Shown here piece after piece: positions 1 to 7,261 of a DNA stretch of 64,000 nt (its first letter is position 1; each line of letters starts with the position of its first letter). The notes beneath the pieces are model-generated. The model was not told where the DNA came from, made no database searches, and worked only from the letters and a program-made list of their open reading frames with translations. The DNA comes from Streptomyces chrestomyceticus JCM 4735 (GTDB lineage: Bacteria; Actinomycetota; Actinomycetes; Streptomycetales; Streptomycetaceae): the NCBI RefSeq assembly GCF_003865135.1, contig NZ_BHZC01000001.1, forward strand, positions 3,286,001 to 3,350,000, in the 5' to 3' direction. Both the position numbers and the translations under genes were made by a program.

Positions 1-879
1 ATCTCCCCCGACCAGTTGGCGGCCGCGGCCAAGGCCGTGGAGGAGCAGACCCTGCTGTCCCGTACGGGCGGCGCGCCCACCCTCGCCGTCGGGGTCGCGG
101 ACATCTTCTCGCAGGTCTTCGGCGGTGCCGGGATGAAGGCGTTCTGGTACCACTTCGCCATCATGTTCGAGGCGCTGTTCATTCTCACGGCGCTGGACGC
201 GGGCACCCGGGTCGGCCGGTTCATGCTCCAGGACATGCTGGGCAACGTCTACAAGCCGTTCCGCAGGGTGAGTTGGAAACCCGGACTCGTGCTGTGCAGC
301 GCGGTCGTGGTGGCGCTGTGGGGCTACTTCCTGTGGGTCGGCGTGCACGAGCCGCTCGGCGGCATCAACCAGTTGTTCCCGGTCTTCGGCATCGCCAACC
401 AGCTCCTGGCGGCGGTCGCGCTGACCGTCTGCACGACCCTGCTGGTGAAGTCCGGCCGCCTCAAGTGGGCCTGGATCACCGGCGTGCCGCTCACCTGGGA
501 CGCCGTCGTCACCCTCACCGCGAGCTGGCAGAAGGTCTTCTCCGGCGACCCCAAGGTCGGTTTCTTCACGCAGCGTTCGGTCTATCAGGACGCCATCGAC
601 GCCGGGAAGGTGCTGCCGCCCGCCAAGAGCATGGACGACATGCACACGGTGGTCACCAACTCGACGGTGGACGGCGTGCTGTCGGCGGTGCTCGCCCTGC
701 TGATCGTGGTGGTGATCGCGGACGCCGCCCGGGTCTGCGTACGCCATCTGCGCGATCCCGCGGCGTCCCGGCTCAGCGAGGCCCCGTACGTGCGGTCGGC
801 GATCGTCGCGCCCGCCGGGCTGGTGGCCTCCAAGGAGGAGAAGGCGGAGCTGGCGGCCGCGGAGCGGAGCGGGCCGTGA
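1..879 (+). CDS. cstA: CstA-family permease, C-terminal part (5' end outside window)
   Basis: The open frame runs in from the left edge, so only the last ~292 residues are present. CstA proteins are inner-membrane permeases for peptides and, in several bacteria, pyruvate. Visible family features are the segment around FWYHFAIMFEALFILTALD, the GTRVGRF stretch and GINQLFPVFGIANQLLA, followed by hydrophobic membrane helices and a short charged cytoplasmic tail. The TGA stop overlaps the GTG start of the small YbdD-like gene by 4 bp, so the two are co-translated. CstA with a YbdD/YjiX partner is a known pairing; substrate here is inferred only from the family. Confidence 0.9.
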   Translation: MSPDQLAAAAKAVEEQTLLSRTGGAPTLAVGVADIFSQVFGGAGMKAFWYHFAIMFEALFILTALDAGTRVGRFMLQDMLGNVYKPFRRVSWKPGLVLCSAVVVALWGYFLWVGVHEPLGGINQLFPVFGIANQLLAAVALTVCTTLLVKSGRLKWAWITGVPLTWDAVVTLTASWQKVFSGDPKVGFFTQRSVYQDAIDAGKVLPPAKSMDDMHTVVTNSTVDGVLSAVLALLIVVVIADAARVCVRHLRDPAASRLSEAPYVRSAIVAPAGLVASKEEKAELAAAERSGP

Positions 880-1085
880 GCGCGGCGGTGGCGGCGGCCC
901 GGCGCGGGCTGCGCTGGATCCGCTGGTACGTACGGGAATTGACCGGCGAGAGCGCGTACGAGCGTTACGTCGCACATGTCCGCCGGCACGCGCCCGGCGC
1001 ACCGGTACCCGGCCGTCGTGAGTTCGAGCGGCAGCGGGCCGCCGCGCGCGAGGGCGACCCCCGCTCCGGCTTCCGCTGCTGCTGA
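876..1085 (+). CDS. YbdD/YjiX-family small protein (DUF466)
   Basis: This 69-residue basic protein starts at a GTG that overlaps the cstA stop (GTGA). It carries the family signature: an N-terminal RWIRWYVRELTGESAYERY segment, then YVAHVRRHAP and a C-terminal GFRCC tail. YbdD/YjiX proteins are encoded next to CstA-type transporters and are thought to be needed for transporter activity. The overlap and order support a permease-accessory pair. The length is normal for the family. A longer frame upstream in the same phase lies wholly inside cstA and is not credible as part of the protein. Confidence 0.85.
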   Translation: MSAAVAAARRGLRWIRWYVRELTGESAYERYVAHVRRHAPGAPVPGRREFERQRAAAREGDPRSGFRCC

Positions 1086-1235
1086 GGCGGCGGGGCCCGA
1101 CGCGGCCGAGGCGGCGCGCGTCGTTGCCGTACCGATATGCGGACAGGTAGTGACGCGTACAACTTCCCTGGCTTAGATTTCCTGCCCATCGCCCGCGTGA
1201 TCACCGAGGGACCGCCAGGGAACGGAGCCACCGCC

Positions 1236-1511
1236 ATGCCAGAGCCGTCCGCATCAGCCGGAACACCAGCGGGCAGAGCCGCCCCGGTCGTCACGCCCAG
1301 CCGCGTGATCGCCGGGCTGTGCCTGGTCGCGCCCTTCGTGGCGATGCTCTGGGTGGGCTCGTACGCCAAGGTGGAGCCGACGCTCATCGGCATCCCGTTC
1401 TTCTACTGGTACCAGATGCTGTGGGTGCTGATCTCGACGGCGCTCACCATGATCGCGTACAAGCTGGTCCAGCGTGAGCAGCGGCTGCGCAAGGGGGGTG
1501 CGGCGCGGTGA
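1236..1511 (+). CDS. DUF3311 family small membrane protein
   Basis: A 91-residue protein with two membrane segments (about residues 20-43 and 52-74) separated by a short loop with IPFFYWYQMLWV, the core of DUF3311. Such proteins sit immediately upstream of sodium:solute symporters and probably act as a small subunit or assembly partner. The ATG at 1236 follows a purine-rich AGGGAACGGAG stretch; earlier in-frame codons have no ribosome site. Its stop overlaps the GTG of the symporter by 4 bp, which couples their translation. No ligand can be named from sequence. Confidence 0.85.
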   Translation: MPEPSASAGTPAGRAAPVVTPSRVIAGLCLVAPFVAMLWVGSYAKVEPTLIGIPFFYWYQMLWVLISTALTMIAYKLVQREQRLRKGGAAR

Positions 1512-3142
1512 AGGACGGCGTGAACGGCGTCGCGCTCGCCGTCTTCATCTTCTTCTTCGTGGCCGTCACGGTCATGGGCTTCCTGGCGGCGCGCTGGCGC
1601 AAGGCCGCGCAGTCCGACAACCTCGACGAGTGGGGCCTGGGCGGCCGCAGCTTCGGCACCTGGGTGACGTGGTTCCTGCTCGGCGGCGACCTCTACACCG
1701 CGTACACCTTCGTCGCCGTGCCCGCGGCGATCTACGCGGCGGGCGCGGCCGGGTTCTTCGCGGTCCCGTACACGATCCTCGTCTACCCGCTGATCTTCAC
1801 CTTCCTGCCCCGGCTGTGGTCGGTCTCGCACAAGCACGGGTACGTCACCACCTCCGACTTCGTGCGCGGCCGGTTCGGCTCCAAGGGCCTGTCGCTGGCC
1901 GTGGCGCTCACCGGCATCCTCGCCACGATGCCGTACATCGCGCTGCAACTCGTCGGCATCCAGGCGGTGCTGGACGTGATGGGCGTCGGCGGCGGCGAGA
2001 ACACCCACTGGTTCGTCAAGGACCTGCCGCTGCTGATCGCCTTCGGCGTGCTCGCGGCGTACACCTACTCGTCCGGACTGCGGGCGCCCGCGCTGATCGC
2101 GTTCGTCAAGGACGGGCTGATCTACCTGGTCATCGTCGTCGCGATCATCTACATCCCGATCAAGCTGGGCGGTTTCGACCACATCTTCGCGGTGGCCGAG
2201 GACGCCTTCGCCCAGAAGAATCCGGCCACCGGCACACCGCGCGGCGAACTGGCCAGCGGGCCGAACGCGCAGTGGGCGTACGCGACGCTGGCCCTGGGAT
2301 CGGCGCTCGCGCTGTTCATGTACCCGCACTCGATCACCGCGACGCTGTCCTCCCGCAGCCGCAACGTGATCCGCCGCAACACCACCATCCTGCCGCTGTA
2401 CTCCCTGATGCTGGGGCTGCTCGCGCTGCTCGGCTTCATGGCGGTGGCGGCCGGGGTCAAGGTGCAGAACGGGCAGTTGGCGGTCCCGCAGTTGTTCGAG
2501 GACATGTTCCCCGACTGGTTCACGGGGGTGGCCTTCGCCGCGATCGGCATCGGCGCGCTGGTACCCGCCGCCATCATGTCCATCGCCGCGGCGAACCTCT
2601 TCACCCGCAACATCTACAAGGACTTCCTCAGGCCCGGTGCCACGCCCGCACAGGAGCACAAGGTTGCCAAGCTGGTCTCGCTGCTGGTCAAGGTGGGTGC
2701 GCTGGTCTTCGTCCTGACGATGGACAAGACCGTCGCGATCAACTTCCAGCTCCTGGGCGGCATCTGGATCCTCCAGACCATGCCGGCCCTGGTCGGCGGC
2801 CTGTTCACCCGCTGGTTCCACCGGTGGGCGCTGCTGGCGGGCTGGGCGGCCGGCATGCTCTACGGCACGCTCGCGGCGTACGGGGTGGCCAGCCCCACGC
2901 AGAAGCACTTCGGCGGCTCCAGCGCGGAGATCCCCGGCATCGGCGAGATCGGCTACATCGGGCTGACCGCGTTCGTCCTGAACGTCCTGGTCACCGTCGT
3001 CCTGACGGTGGTCCTGCGGGCCACCAAGGCCCCGGACGGCGTCGACGAGACGTCCCCGGAGGACTACACGGCGGACGTGGGCGACCAGGGCGTCCAGGCG
3101 GAGCTGCCGCCGGCCACGGCCGGAGTGCCGGTGGGGCACTGA
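1508..3142 (+). CDS. Sodium:solute symporter (SSS family, MctP-like monocarboxylate permease)
   Basis: A 544-residue polytopic membrane protein of the SSS family, with about 13 hydrophobic segments. Family marks include the LGGRSFGTWVTWFLLGGD stretch near the N terminus, the IALQLVGIQAV helix and GALVPAAIMSIAAANLFTRN in the middle. It most resembles the monocarboxylate (acetate/pyruvate/lactate) permeases that pair with a DUF3311 partner, which is exactly the gene upstream, overlapping by GTGA. It probably couples sodium or proton entry to uptake of small organic acids. The adjacent CstA pair suggests a local cluster for carboxylate uptake; that grouping is inference. Confidence 0.85.
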   Translation: MKDGVNGVALAVFIFFFVAVTVMGFLAARWRKAAQSDNLDEWGLGGRSFGTWVTWFLLGGDLYTAYTFVAVPAAIYAAGAAGFFAVPYTILVYPLIFTFLPRLWSVSHKHGYVTTSDFVRGRFGSKGLSLAVALTGILATMPYIALQLVGIQAVLDVMGVGGGENTHWFVKDLPLLIAFGVLAAYTYSSGLRAPALIAFVKDGLIYLVIVVAIIYIPIKLGGFDHIFAVAEDAFAQKNPATGTPRGELASGPNAQWAYATLALGSALALFMYPHSITATLSSRSRNVIRRNTTILPLYSLMLGLLALLGFMAVAAGVKVQNGQLAVPQLFEDMFPDWFTGVAFAAIGIGALVPAAIMSIAAANLFTRNIYKDFLRPGATPAQEHKVAKLVSLLVKVGALVFVLTMDKTVAINFQLLGGIWILQTMPALVGGLFTRWFHRWALLAGWAAGMLYGTLAAYGVASPTQKHFGGSSAEIPGIGEIGYIGLTAFVLNVLVTVVLTVVLRATKAPDGVDETSPEDYTADVGDQGVQAELPPATAGVPVGH

Positions 3143-3198
3143 AGCGGGTCGCCGGTGGTGCCGGGGGCGTTGTCAGACCCCCGGTGCACACTTGCCTC

Positions 3199-3708
3199 AT
3201 GGACATCACGATCAGGGCCGCCCGGCCGGAGGAGTTCGACGCGATCGGTGAACTCCTCGTGGCGGCCTACGCGGCGGACGGACTGCTGGCGCTCGGGCCC
3301 GACGACCCGTATACGGGCAAGCTGCGCGAAGTCGCGCACCGGGCCGAGCACGCCGAGGTGCTGACGGCGGTCGACGCCGACGGCACGGTGCTGGGGGCGG
3401 TGACCTTCGCCGCCCCCGGCAGCCCGTACGCCGAGATAGCCGGCCCCGACGAGGGCGAGTTCCGGATGCTGGCCGTCGCCCCCGGCGGCCGCGGGCGCGG
3501 CATCGGCGAGACGCTGGTACGCGCCTGCATGGACCGCGCCCGCTCCCTCGGCCTGTCCCGCATGGTGCTCTCCGCGATGCCCCACGTCGACAAGGCCCAC
3601 CGCGTGTACGAGCGCATCGGGTTCACGCGCATACCCGAGCGGGACTGGGAGCCGGTGCCGGGTGTCAGGTTGCTGGCGTTCGCCTGTGCGCTGAGCGAGA
3701 CGGCCTAG
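3199..3708 (+). CDS. GNAT family N-acetyltransferase
   Basis: A 169-residue single-domain acetyltransferase. The acetyl-CoA binding motif A is visible as EFRMLAVAPGGRGRGIGETL (V-x-P-x-x-R-G-x-G-x-G), followed by an alpha helix and the C-terminal VYERIGFTRIPERDWEP strand-helix element. It should transfer an acetyl group to an amine, but GNAT sequence does not reveal the acceptor. The start at 3199 is chosen because the domain begins right there (ITIRAARPEEF); the same frame continues far upstream only as antisense-like filler across the symporter. It stands alone, 57 bp after the symporter. Confidence 0.85.
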   Translation: MDITIRAARPEEFDAIGELLVAAYAADGLLALGPDDPYTGKLREVAHRAEHAEVLTAVDADGTVLGAVTFAAPGSPYAEIAGPDEGEFRMLAVAPGGRGRGIGETLVRACMDRARSLGLSRMVLSAMPHVDKAHRVYERIGFTRIPERDWEPVPGVRLLAFACALSETA

Positions 3709-3756
3709 CAGCTCGGCAGCCCGGCGACGGCCGGTGCCGGGCCCGGCTCACCGGCC

Positions 3757-5118
3757 TTACGGCCCCACCCTCCGCACGAACACGTCCGAGGCCCCGTTCG
3801 TGTCGCCCGGGACCAGGTCGGCCGCGTCGGAGTCGAAGGCGACGAGGTGGCCCGTGGCGTCGGTGGAGGCGTTGGAGGAGTAGCCCTGGGCCTGGGTGCC
3901 GTCGGTGGCGACGCTGACCCGCTCGACGGTGCCGATGCGCAGATCGCGGACGAAGATGTCCTGGGCGCCGTTGGTGTCACCGGGCACCAGATCGGGGGAC
4001 GAGGACTGGAAGTACAGACGGCGGTTGTCGGCGGACAGCACGCCCTGGCCGGAGGCCCCGGTCTGCGGCTGCTTGCCGTCGTGGGTGAAGCTCATCTGCT
4101 CCGTCGTGCCCTTGGCGAGGTCGCGGAGGAACAGGTCCGGGCGGCCCGTCGGATGGCCGGGGACCACCTCCCCGTACTGGCTGGAGAAGACCGCGTACCG
4201 GCCGTCTGGGCTGAGCGAGGCGTTCCAGGCGCCCACCGGCTCACCGGCCGAGCTGAGGCTCGCCACGCTCGTGCGGCCGGTGTCCAGGTCGTGCACGAAG
4301 AACGGGTAGCTGTGCGGTCTGCGCAGGCTGTTCTCCGGGCGGGCGGCCGGGGCGGACTTCGGGGGCAGGTTGGCCGCCTTGGAGATGAAGCCGACCTTGC
4401 GGCCGTCGTAGCTGATCACCGGGCCGGCGGAGGGTCCGTTGGCCTGCTCGCCGCCGGTGACGGAGACGCTGACGCGGGTCACGGCGCCGGTCCTGCGGTC
4501 GCGGACGAAGATGTCCTGGGCGCCGTTGGTGTCGCCGGGCACCAGGTCCTCGCGGCTGGAGGCGAACGCCACGTACCGGCCGTTGGCGCTGATCACCGGC
4601 ATCTGGGCGCCCTGCTTGCCCTGCGGGGGCCGCCCGTCGAGCGTGACGCTCTCGGTCCGCCCGGTCCTGCGGTCGTGGACGAAGATGTCGGTGTCGGCGT
4701 TGGTGTCGCCCGGCACGAGGTTCGCCGCGTCGGAGGCGAAGGCGACGAACCGCCCGTCGGCGCTGATGGACGGGGTGGACGACCAGGAGTTGGCCTGGGT
4801 GCCGTCGCTCGCCACGTTGACGCGCTGGACGGCGCCCGTCCGCAGGTCCTTCACGAAGACGTCCGACCTGCCGTTCGTGTCGCCGGGCACCAGGTCGGTG
4901 GCGTCGGAGTCGAAGGCGACGTACCGGCCGTCGGCGCTGATCGCCGCGCCGGACGAGCCGTCGTCGGCCTGCGCCCCCTCGGCGGTGACGCTGACCCGCT
5001 CGGTGCCGGACGGCGGCGCGGTACGGGCGCCGGCCGTCGTCGCGGGCAGCAGCGCGGTGAGCGCGCACACGCCCGTCACGGCGGCGATTCTTCGGGCCGT
5101 GGTGCGGGTGGTCCTCAT
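3757..5118 (-). CDS. Secreted TolB-like beta-propeller protein (paralogue 1)
   Basis: A 453-residue protein with a signal peptide (basic MRTTRTTARR, hydrophobic core, AGA-like cleavage region near residue 32), then seven or so PD40/WD40-like repeats. Each repeat shows a pattern such as ISADGRYVAFDSDATDL, VPGDTNG, a D-hydrophobic-FV-x-D strand and TG..RVSV. The recurring GDTNG is probably a tight metal-binding or turn motif at each blade. The start has a good AGGAGGGG site. The next gene upstream on the same strand is a clear paralogue. No catalytic residues are visible, so a binding or surface role is the only safe guess. Confidence 0.75.
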   Translation of the reverse strand: MRTTRTTARRIAAVTGVCALTALLPATTAGARTAPPSGTERVSVTAEGAQADDGSSGAAISADGRYVAFDSDATDLVPGDTNGRSDVFVKDLRTGAVQRVNVASDGTQANSWSSTPSISADGRFVAFASDAANLVPGDTNADTDIFVHDRRTGRTESVTLDGRPPQGKQGAQMPVISANGRYVAFASSREDLVPGDTNGAQDIFVRDRRTGAVTRVSVSVTGGEQANGPSAGPVISYDGRKVGFISKAANLPPKSAPAARPENSLRRPHSYPFFVHDLDTGRTSVASLSSAGEPVGAWNASLSPDGRYAVFSSQYGEVVPGHPTGRPDLFLRDLAKGTTEQMSFTHDGKQPQTGASGQGVLSADNRRLYFQSSSPDLVPGDTNGAQDIFVRDLRIGTVERVSVATDGTQAQGYSSNASTDATGHLVAFDSDAADLVPGDTNGASDVFVRRVGP

Positions 5119-5217
5119 GGTGGGTTCCCCTCCTGGTCGGTACGCCGATGTCCGGGTGGTGCCGATGCGCCGTACGCCGGTTCCGGCCGAGCGCCCCGAC
5201 GTCGGTACGTCCGTACG

Positions 5218-6585
5218 TCAGTGCTCCAGCCGCCGGACGAACACGTCGCCCGTCCCGTTCGTGTCCCCGGGCACCAGCCCGTCGTCGCGCGAGTCGAAGG
5301 CCGCCAGCCGTCCGGCGGCGTCGGGTGCCGCGGTGTTCGTCCAGGACGCCGACTGGCCGCCGTCCGCGCCGACGTTGATCCGCTCGACCTGTCCCGTGCG
5401 CAGGTCGCGGACGAAGCCGTCCACCTGGCCGTTGGTGTCGCCGGGCACCAGATTGGTGGCCGCCGAGGTGAAGAAGAGCCGCCGGTTGCCGGCGTCGAGC
5501 CGCCCGTCGGAGGACCAGCCGTTGCCCTGGGTGCCGTCGTGCGCGCGGGACAGCAGCCGGGTGGTGCCGCGTTCCAGGTCGCGGGCGAAGAGGTCGTACG
5601 TGCCGTTGGTGTCGTCCGGCACCACGTCGGCGGCCAAGGCGGAGAAGACCGCGTACCGGCCGTCGGGGCTGAGCCGGGGCGACGGCGACACGCCGACCAC
5701 GGCGCCCGTGGTGCTCAGGCTCGCCACGCGGGTCCGCCCGGTGGCCAGGTCGTGGACGTACAGGGGGTCCTGCGGCGGCGGGCGGCGGAAGCCGGGCCCG
5801 GCGGGGGTGAGGTTGGTCGCCTTCGAGGTGAACGCGATCCGGCGGCCGTCGGCGCTGATCGACGGGAAGGCGGACGGGCCGTCCGCCTGGGTGCCGTCGC
5901 TCGCCACGCTGACCCGTCGCGTCGTTCCCTTCTGCACATCGTGGACGAAGATGTCCAGGCGCTCGTTGGTGTCACCGGGCACCAGGTCGGGGCGGTAGGA
6001 GCCGAAGGCGAGGCGGTGGCCGTCGCCGCTGAGGGCGAAGTTCTGGACCCCGTAACCGTACGGGGACTTCCCGGCGCCCGCCGTGGGGCTCGTGGTGCGC
6101 CCGGTGCGGCGGTCGTGGACGAAGACGTCGCCCTCGCCGTTGGTGTCGCCGGGGACCAGGTTCGTCGCGCTGGAGTAGAAGGCCACATACCGCCCGTCGG
6201 CGCTGATCTCGGGCGAGCCGGAGAGGGCGTCACCGGGCGTGCCGTCACCGGCGACACTGACCAGGTCGACCTTTCCCGTCCGTAAATCCTTGACGTAGAC
6301 GTCCTGGTGGCCGTTGGTGTCCGTGGGCCCCAGATTGGTGGCTTCCGAGGTGAATGCCACGAACCGCCCGTTCGCACTGAGCGTCGGATCGCCCGAAAAA
6401 CCGTTTCCCTGCGTCCCGTCGGCGGCGACGCTGACCCGCTCGGTGGCCGGCACCGCCCGTCCCGCCGCGGCCGCCTGCCCCAACGCGGCCGCCGGCGCCA
6501 TGGGCAGCACCCCCGCCAGCACGCACGCCCCCACCACCAGCCCCACGACGCGCACGGCGCCCCGCGCCCCACCGGCTCCTCGCAT
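5218..6585 (-). CDS. Secreted TolB-like beta-propeller protein (paralogue 2)
   Basis: A 455-residue paralogue of the gene just downstream, 99 bp apart on the same strand. It has a signal peptide (hydrophobic VVGLVVGACVLAGVLPMA) and the same repeated blade pattern: FSGDPTLSANGRFVAF, VPGDTNG and D-V-F-V-x-D. The start at 6585 is chosen because GAGGGGGA lies just before that ATG; a longer frame to 6648 would put extra residues before the signal peptide. The pair looks like an ancient local duplication, as the blades agree in layout but differ at many residues. Function unknown; probably extracellular. Confidence 0.75.
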   Translation of the reverse strand: MRGAGGARGAVRVVGLVVGACVLAGVLPMAPAAALGQAAAAGRAVPATERVSVAADGTQGNGFSGDPTLSANGRFVAFTSEATNLGPTDTNGHQDVYVKDLRTGKVDLVSVAGDGTPGDALSGSPEISADGRYVAFYSSATNLVPGDTNGEGDVFVHDRRTGRTTSPTAGAGKSPYGYGVQNFALSGDGHRLAFGSYRPDLVPGDTNERLDIFVHDVQKGTTRRVSVASDGTQADGPSAFPSISADGRRIAFTSKATNLTPAGPGFRRPPPQDPLYVHDLATGRTRVASLSTTGAVVGVSPSPRLSPDGRYAVFSALAADVVPDDTNGTYDLFARDLERGTTRLLSRAHDGTQGNGWSSDGRLDAGNRRLFFTSAATNLVPGDTNGQVDGFVRDLRTGQVERINVGADGGQSASWTNTAAPDAAGRLAAFDSRDDGLVPGDTNGTGDVFVRRLEH

Positions 6586-6939
6586 GACTCCCCCTCGCAC
6601 AAGGCCCCCACCCGCCCCGCCGGACCGACGGAGCAGACAAGGAGCCAATACGCTCCCGGAGTCCCGGTCAACGCGTCAGGGACATTCCGCGCCACCAATA
6701 CGCCCCCTGCATCAGCCCCCGTCCAGCCCGCGCCGGACAGCCCCGCAGCCCGCCCGGCGGACACGCCGCGACAGGCCCGGCGAAACGCCCGGCACCCGGC
6801 CCGGCGTACGGCCGCGGAACCCCGGGAACACCCCCCGAGCCACCGCGTGGCACCCTCTCGGAGGCCCAGGAAAACCCCGGGAAACCGCCCCCGAACGGCC
6901 GCCGAATACCACGGCTCCGGACATCCCCGCGCCAACGCG
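6586..6939. other. Gene-free stretch upstream of the nrd control region
   Basis: Between the start of the second propeller gene and the first NrdR box I see no frame with coding character of its own. The sequence is proline/arginine-rich in every frame, as expected for non-coding GC-rich DNA. It must carry the promoter of the minus-strand propeller gene, but I could not recognise clear hexamers. Confidence 0.4.
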
Positions 6940-6955
6940 ACACAAGATATGGGGG
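6940..6955 (+). promoter_or_regulatory. NrdR box 1 (putative)
   Basis: The 16-mer ACACAAGATATGGGGG agrees with the NrdR consensus acaCwAtATaTwGtgt at 12 of 16 positions. It lies 31 bp (start to start) before a second box, the spacing of about three helical turns usual for paired NrdR boxes. NrdR is the ATP/dATP-sensing repressor of ribonucleotide reductase operons. Confidence 0.65.
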
Positions 6956-6970
6956 TGGGTGCACGAGGCA

Positions 6971-6986
6971 GCACAAGATGTATGCT
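6971..6986 (+). promoter_or_regulatory. NrdR box 2 overlapping the nrdAB -10 element (putative)
   Basis: GCACAAGATGTATGCT shares the CACAAGAT core with the first box and matches the NrdR consensus at 10 of 16 positions. Its right half contains TATGCT at 6981-6986, a good -10 hexamer, so bound repressor would cover the promoter. Transcription would then start near 6992, just ahead of the riboswitch. Confidence 0.6.
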
Positions 6987-6987
6987 C

Positions 6988-7170
6988 GTGCTCGCTGTCG
7001 TCGCAGGGGAATCCGGTGCGAATCCGGAACTGTCCCGCAACGGTGTACGTAGTGCGCAAACCGCACCCGTGAGTCCGAAGACCTGCCCACAGCACGCCCG
7101 CGCCAGGACCGGCGCGGTCGTCGATACGTCCGGGTCTCGCGGGTTGGACCGGTGGACGCTGCGCGGTGTG
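6988..7170 (+). promoter_or_regulatory. Cobalamin (adenosylcobalamin) riboswitch
   Basis: The leader of nrdA holds the conserved elements of a B12 riboswitch: GGGAATCCGGTGCGAATCC near 7006, TCCCGCAACGGTG near 7033, and the B12 box AGTCCGAAGACCTGCC at 7072-7087. In Streptomyces a B12 riboswitch is known to shut off the class Ia nrdAB operon when B12 is available, leaving the B12-dependent class II enzyme to make deoxynucleotides. The 3' part contains GC-rich pairing segments that probably form the expression platform near the ribosome site. The exact borders are approximate. Confidence 0.9.
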
Positions 7171-7261
7171 CCCGCGCGCCCCTTGCCGTGCCGGGGGTGC
7201 CGCACGCCCGTACGCGCCCCCTGCCCTCCCCAGGCCCCCGCCGAGTGAGGGAGAGCAGCAC

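Noticed and set aside
3847..6285. An 812-codon open frame on the plus strand opposite the propeller genes.
   Set aside because: It is the antisense of GC-rich repeats; the minus-strand genes have signal peptides, ribosome sites and family motifs.
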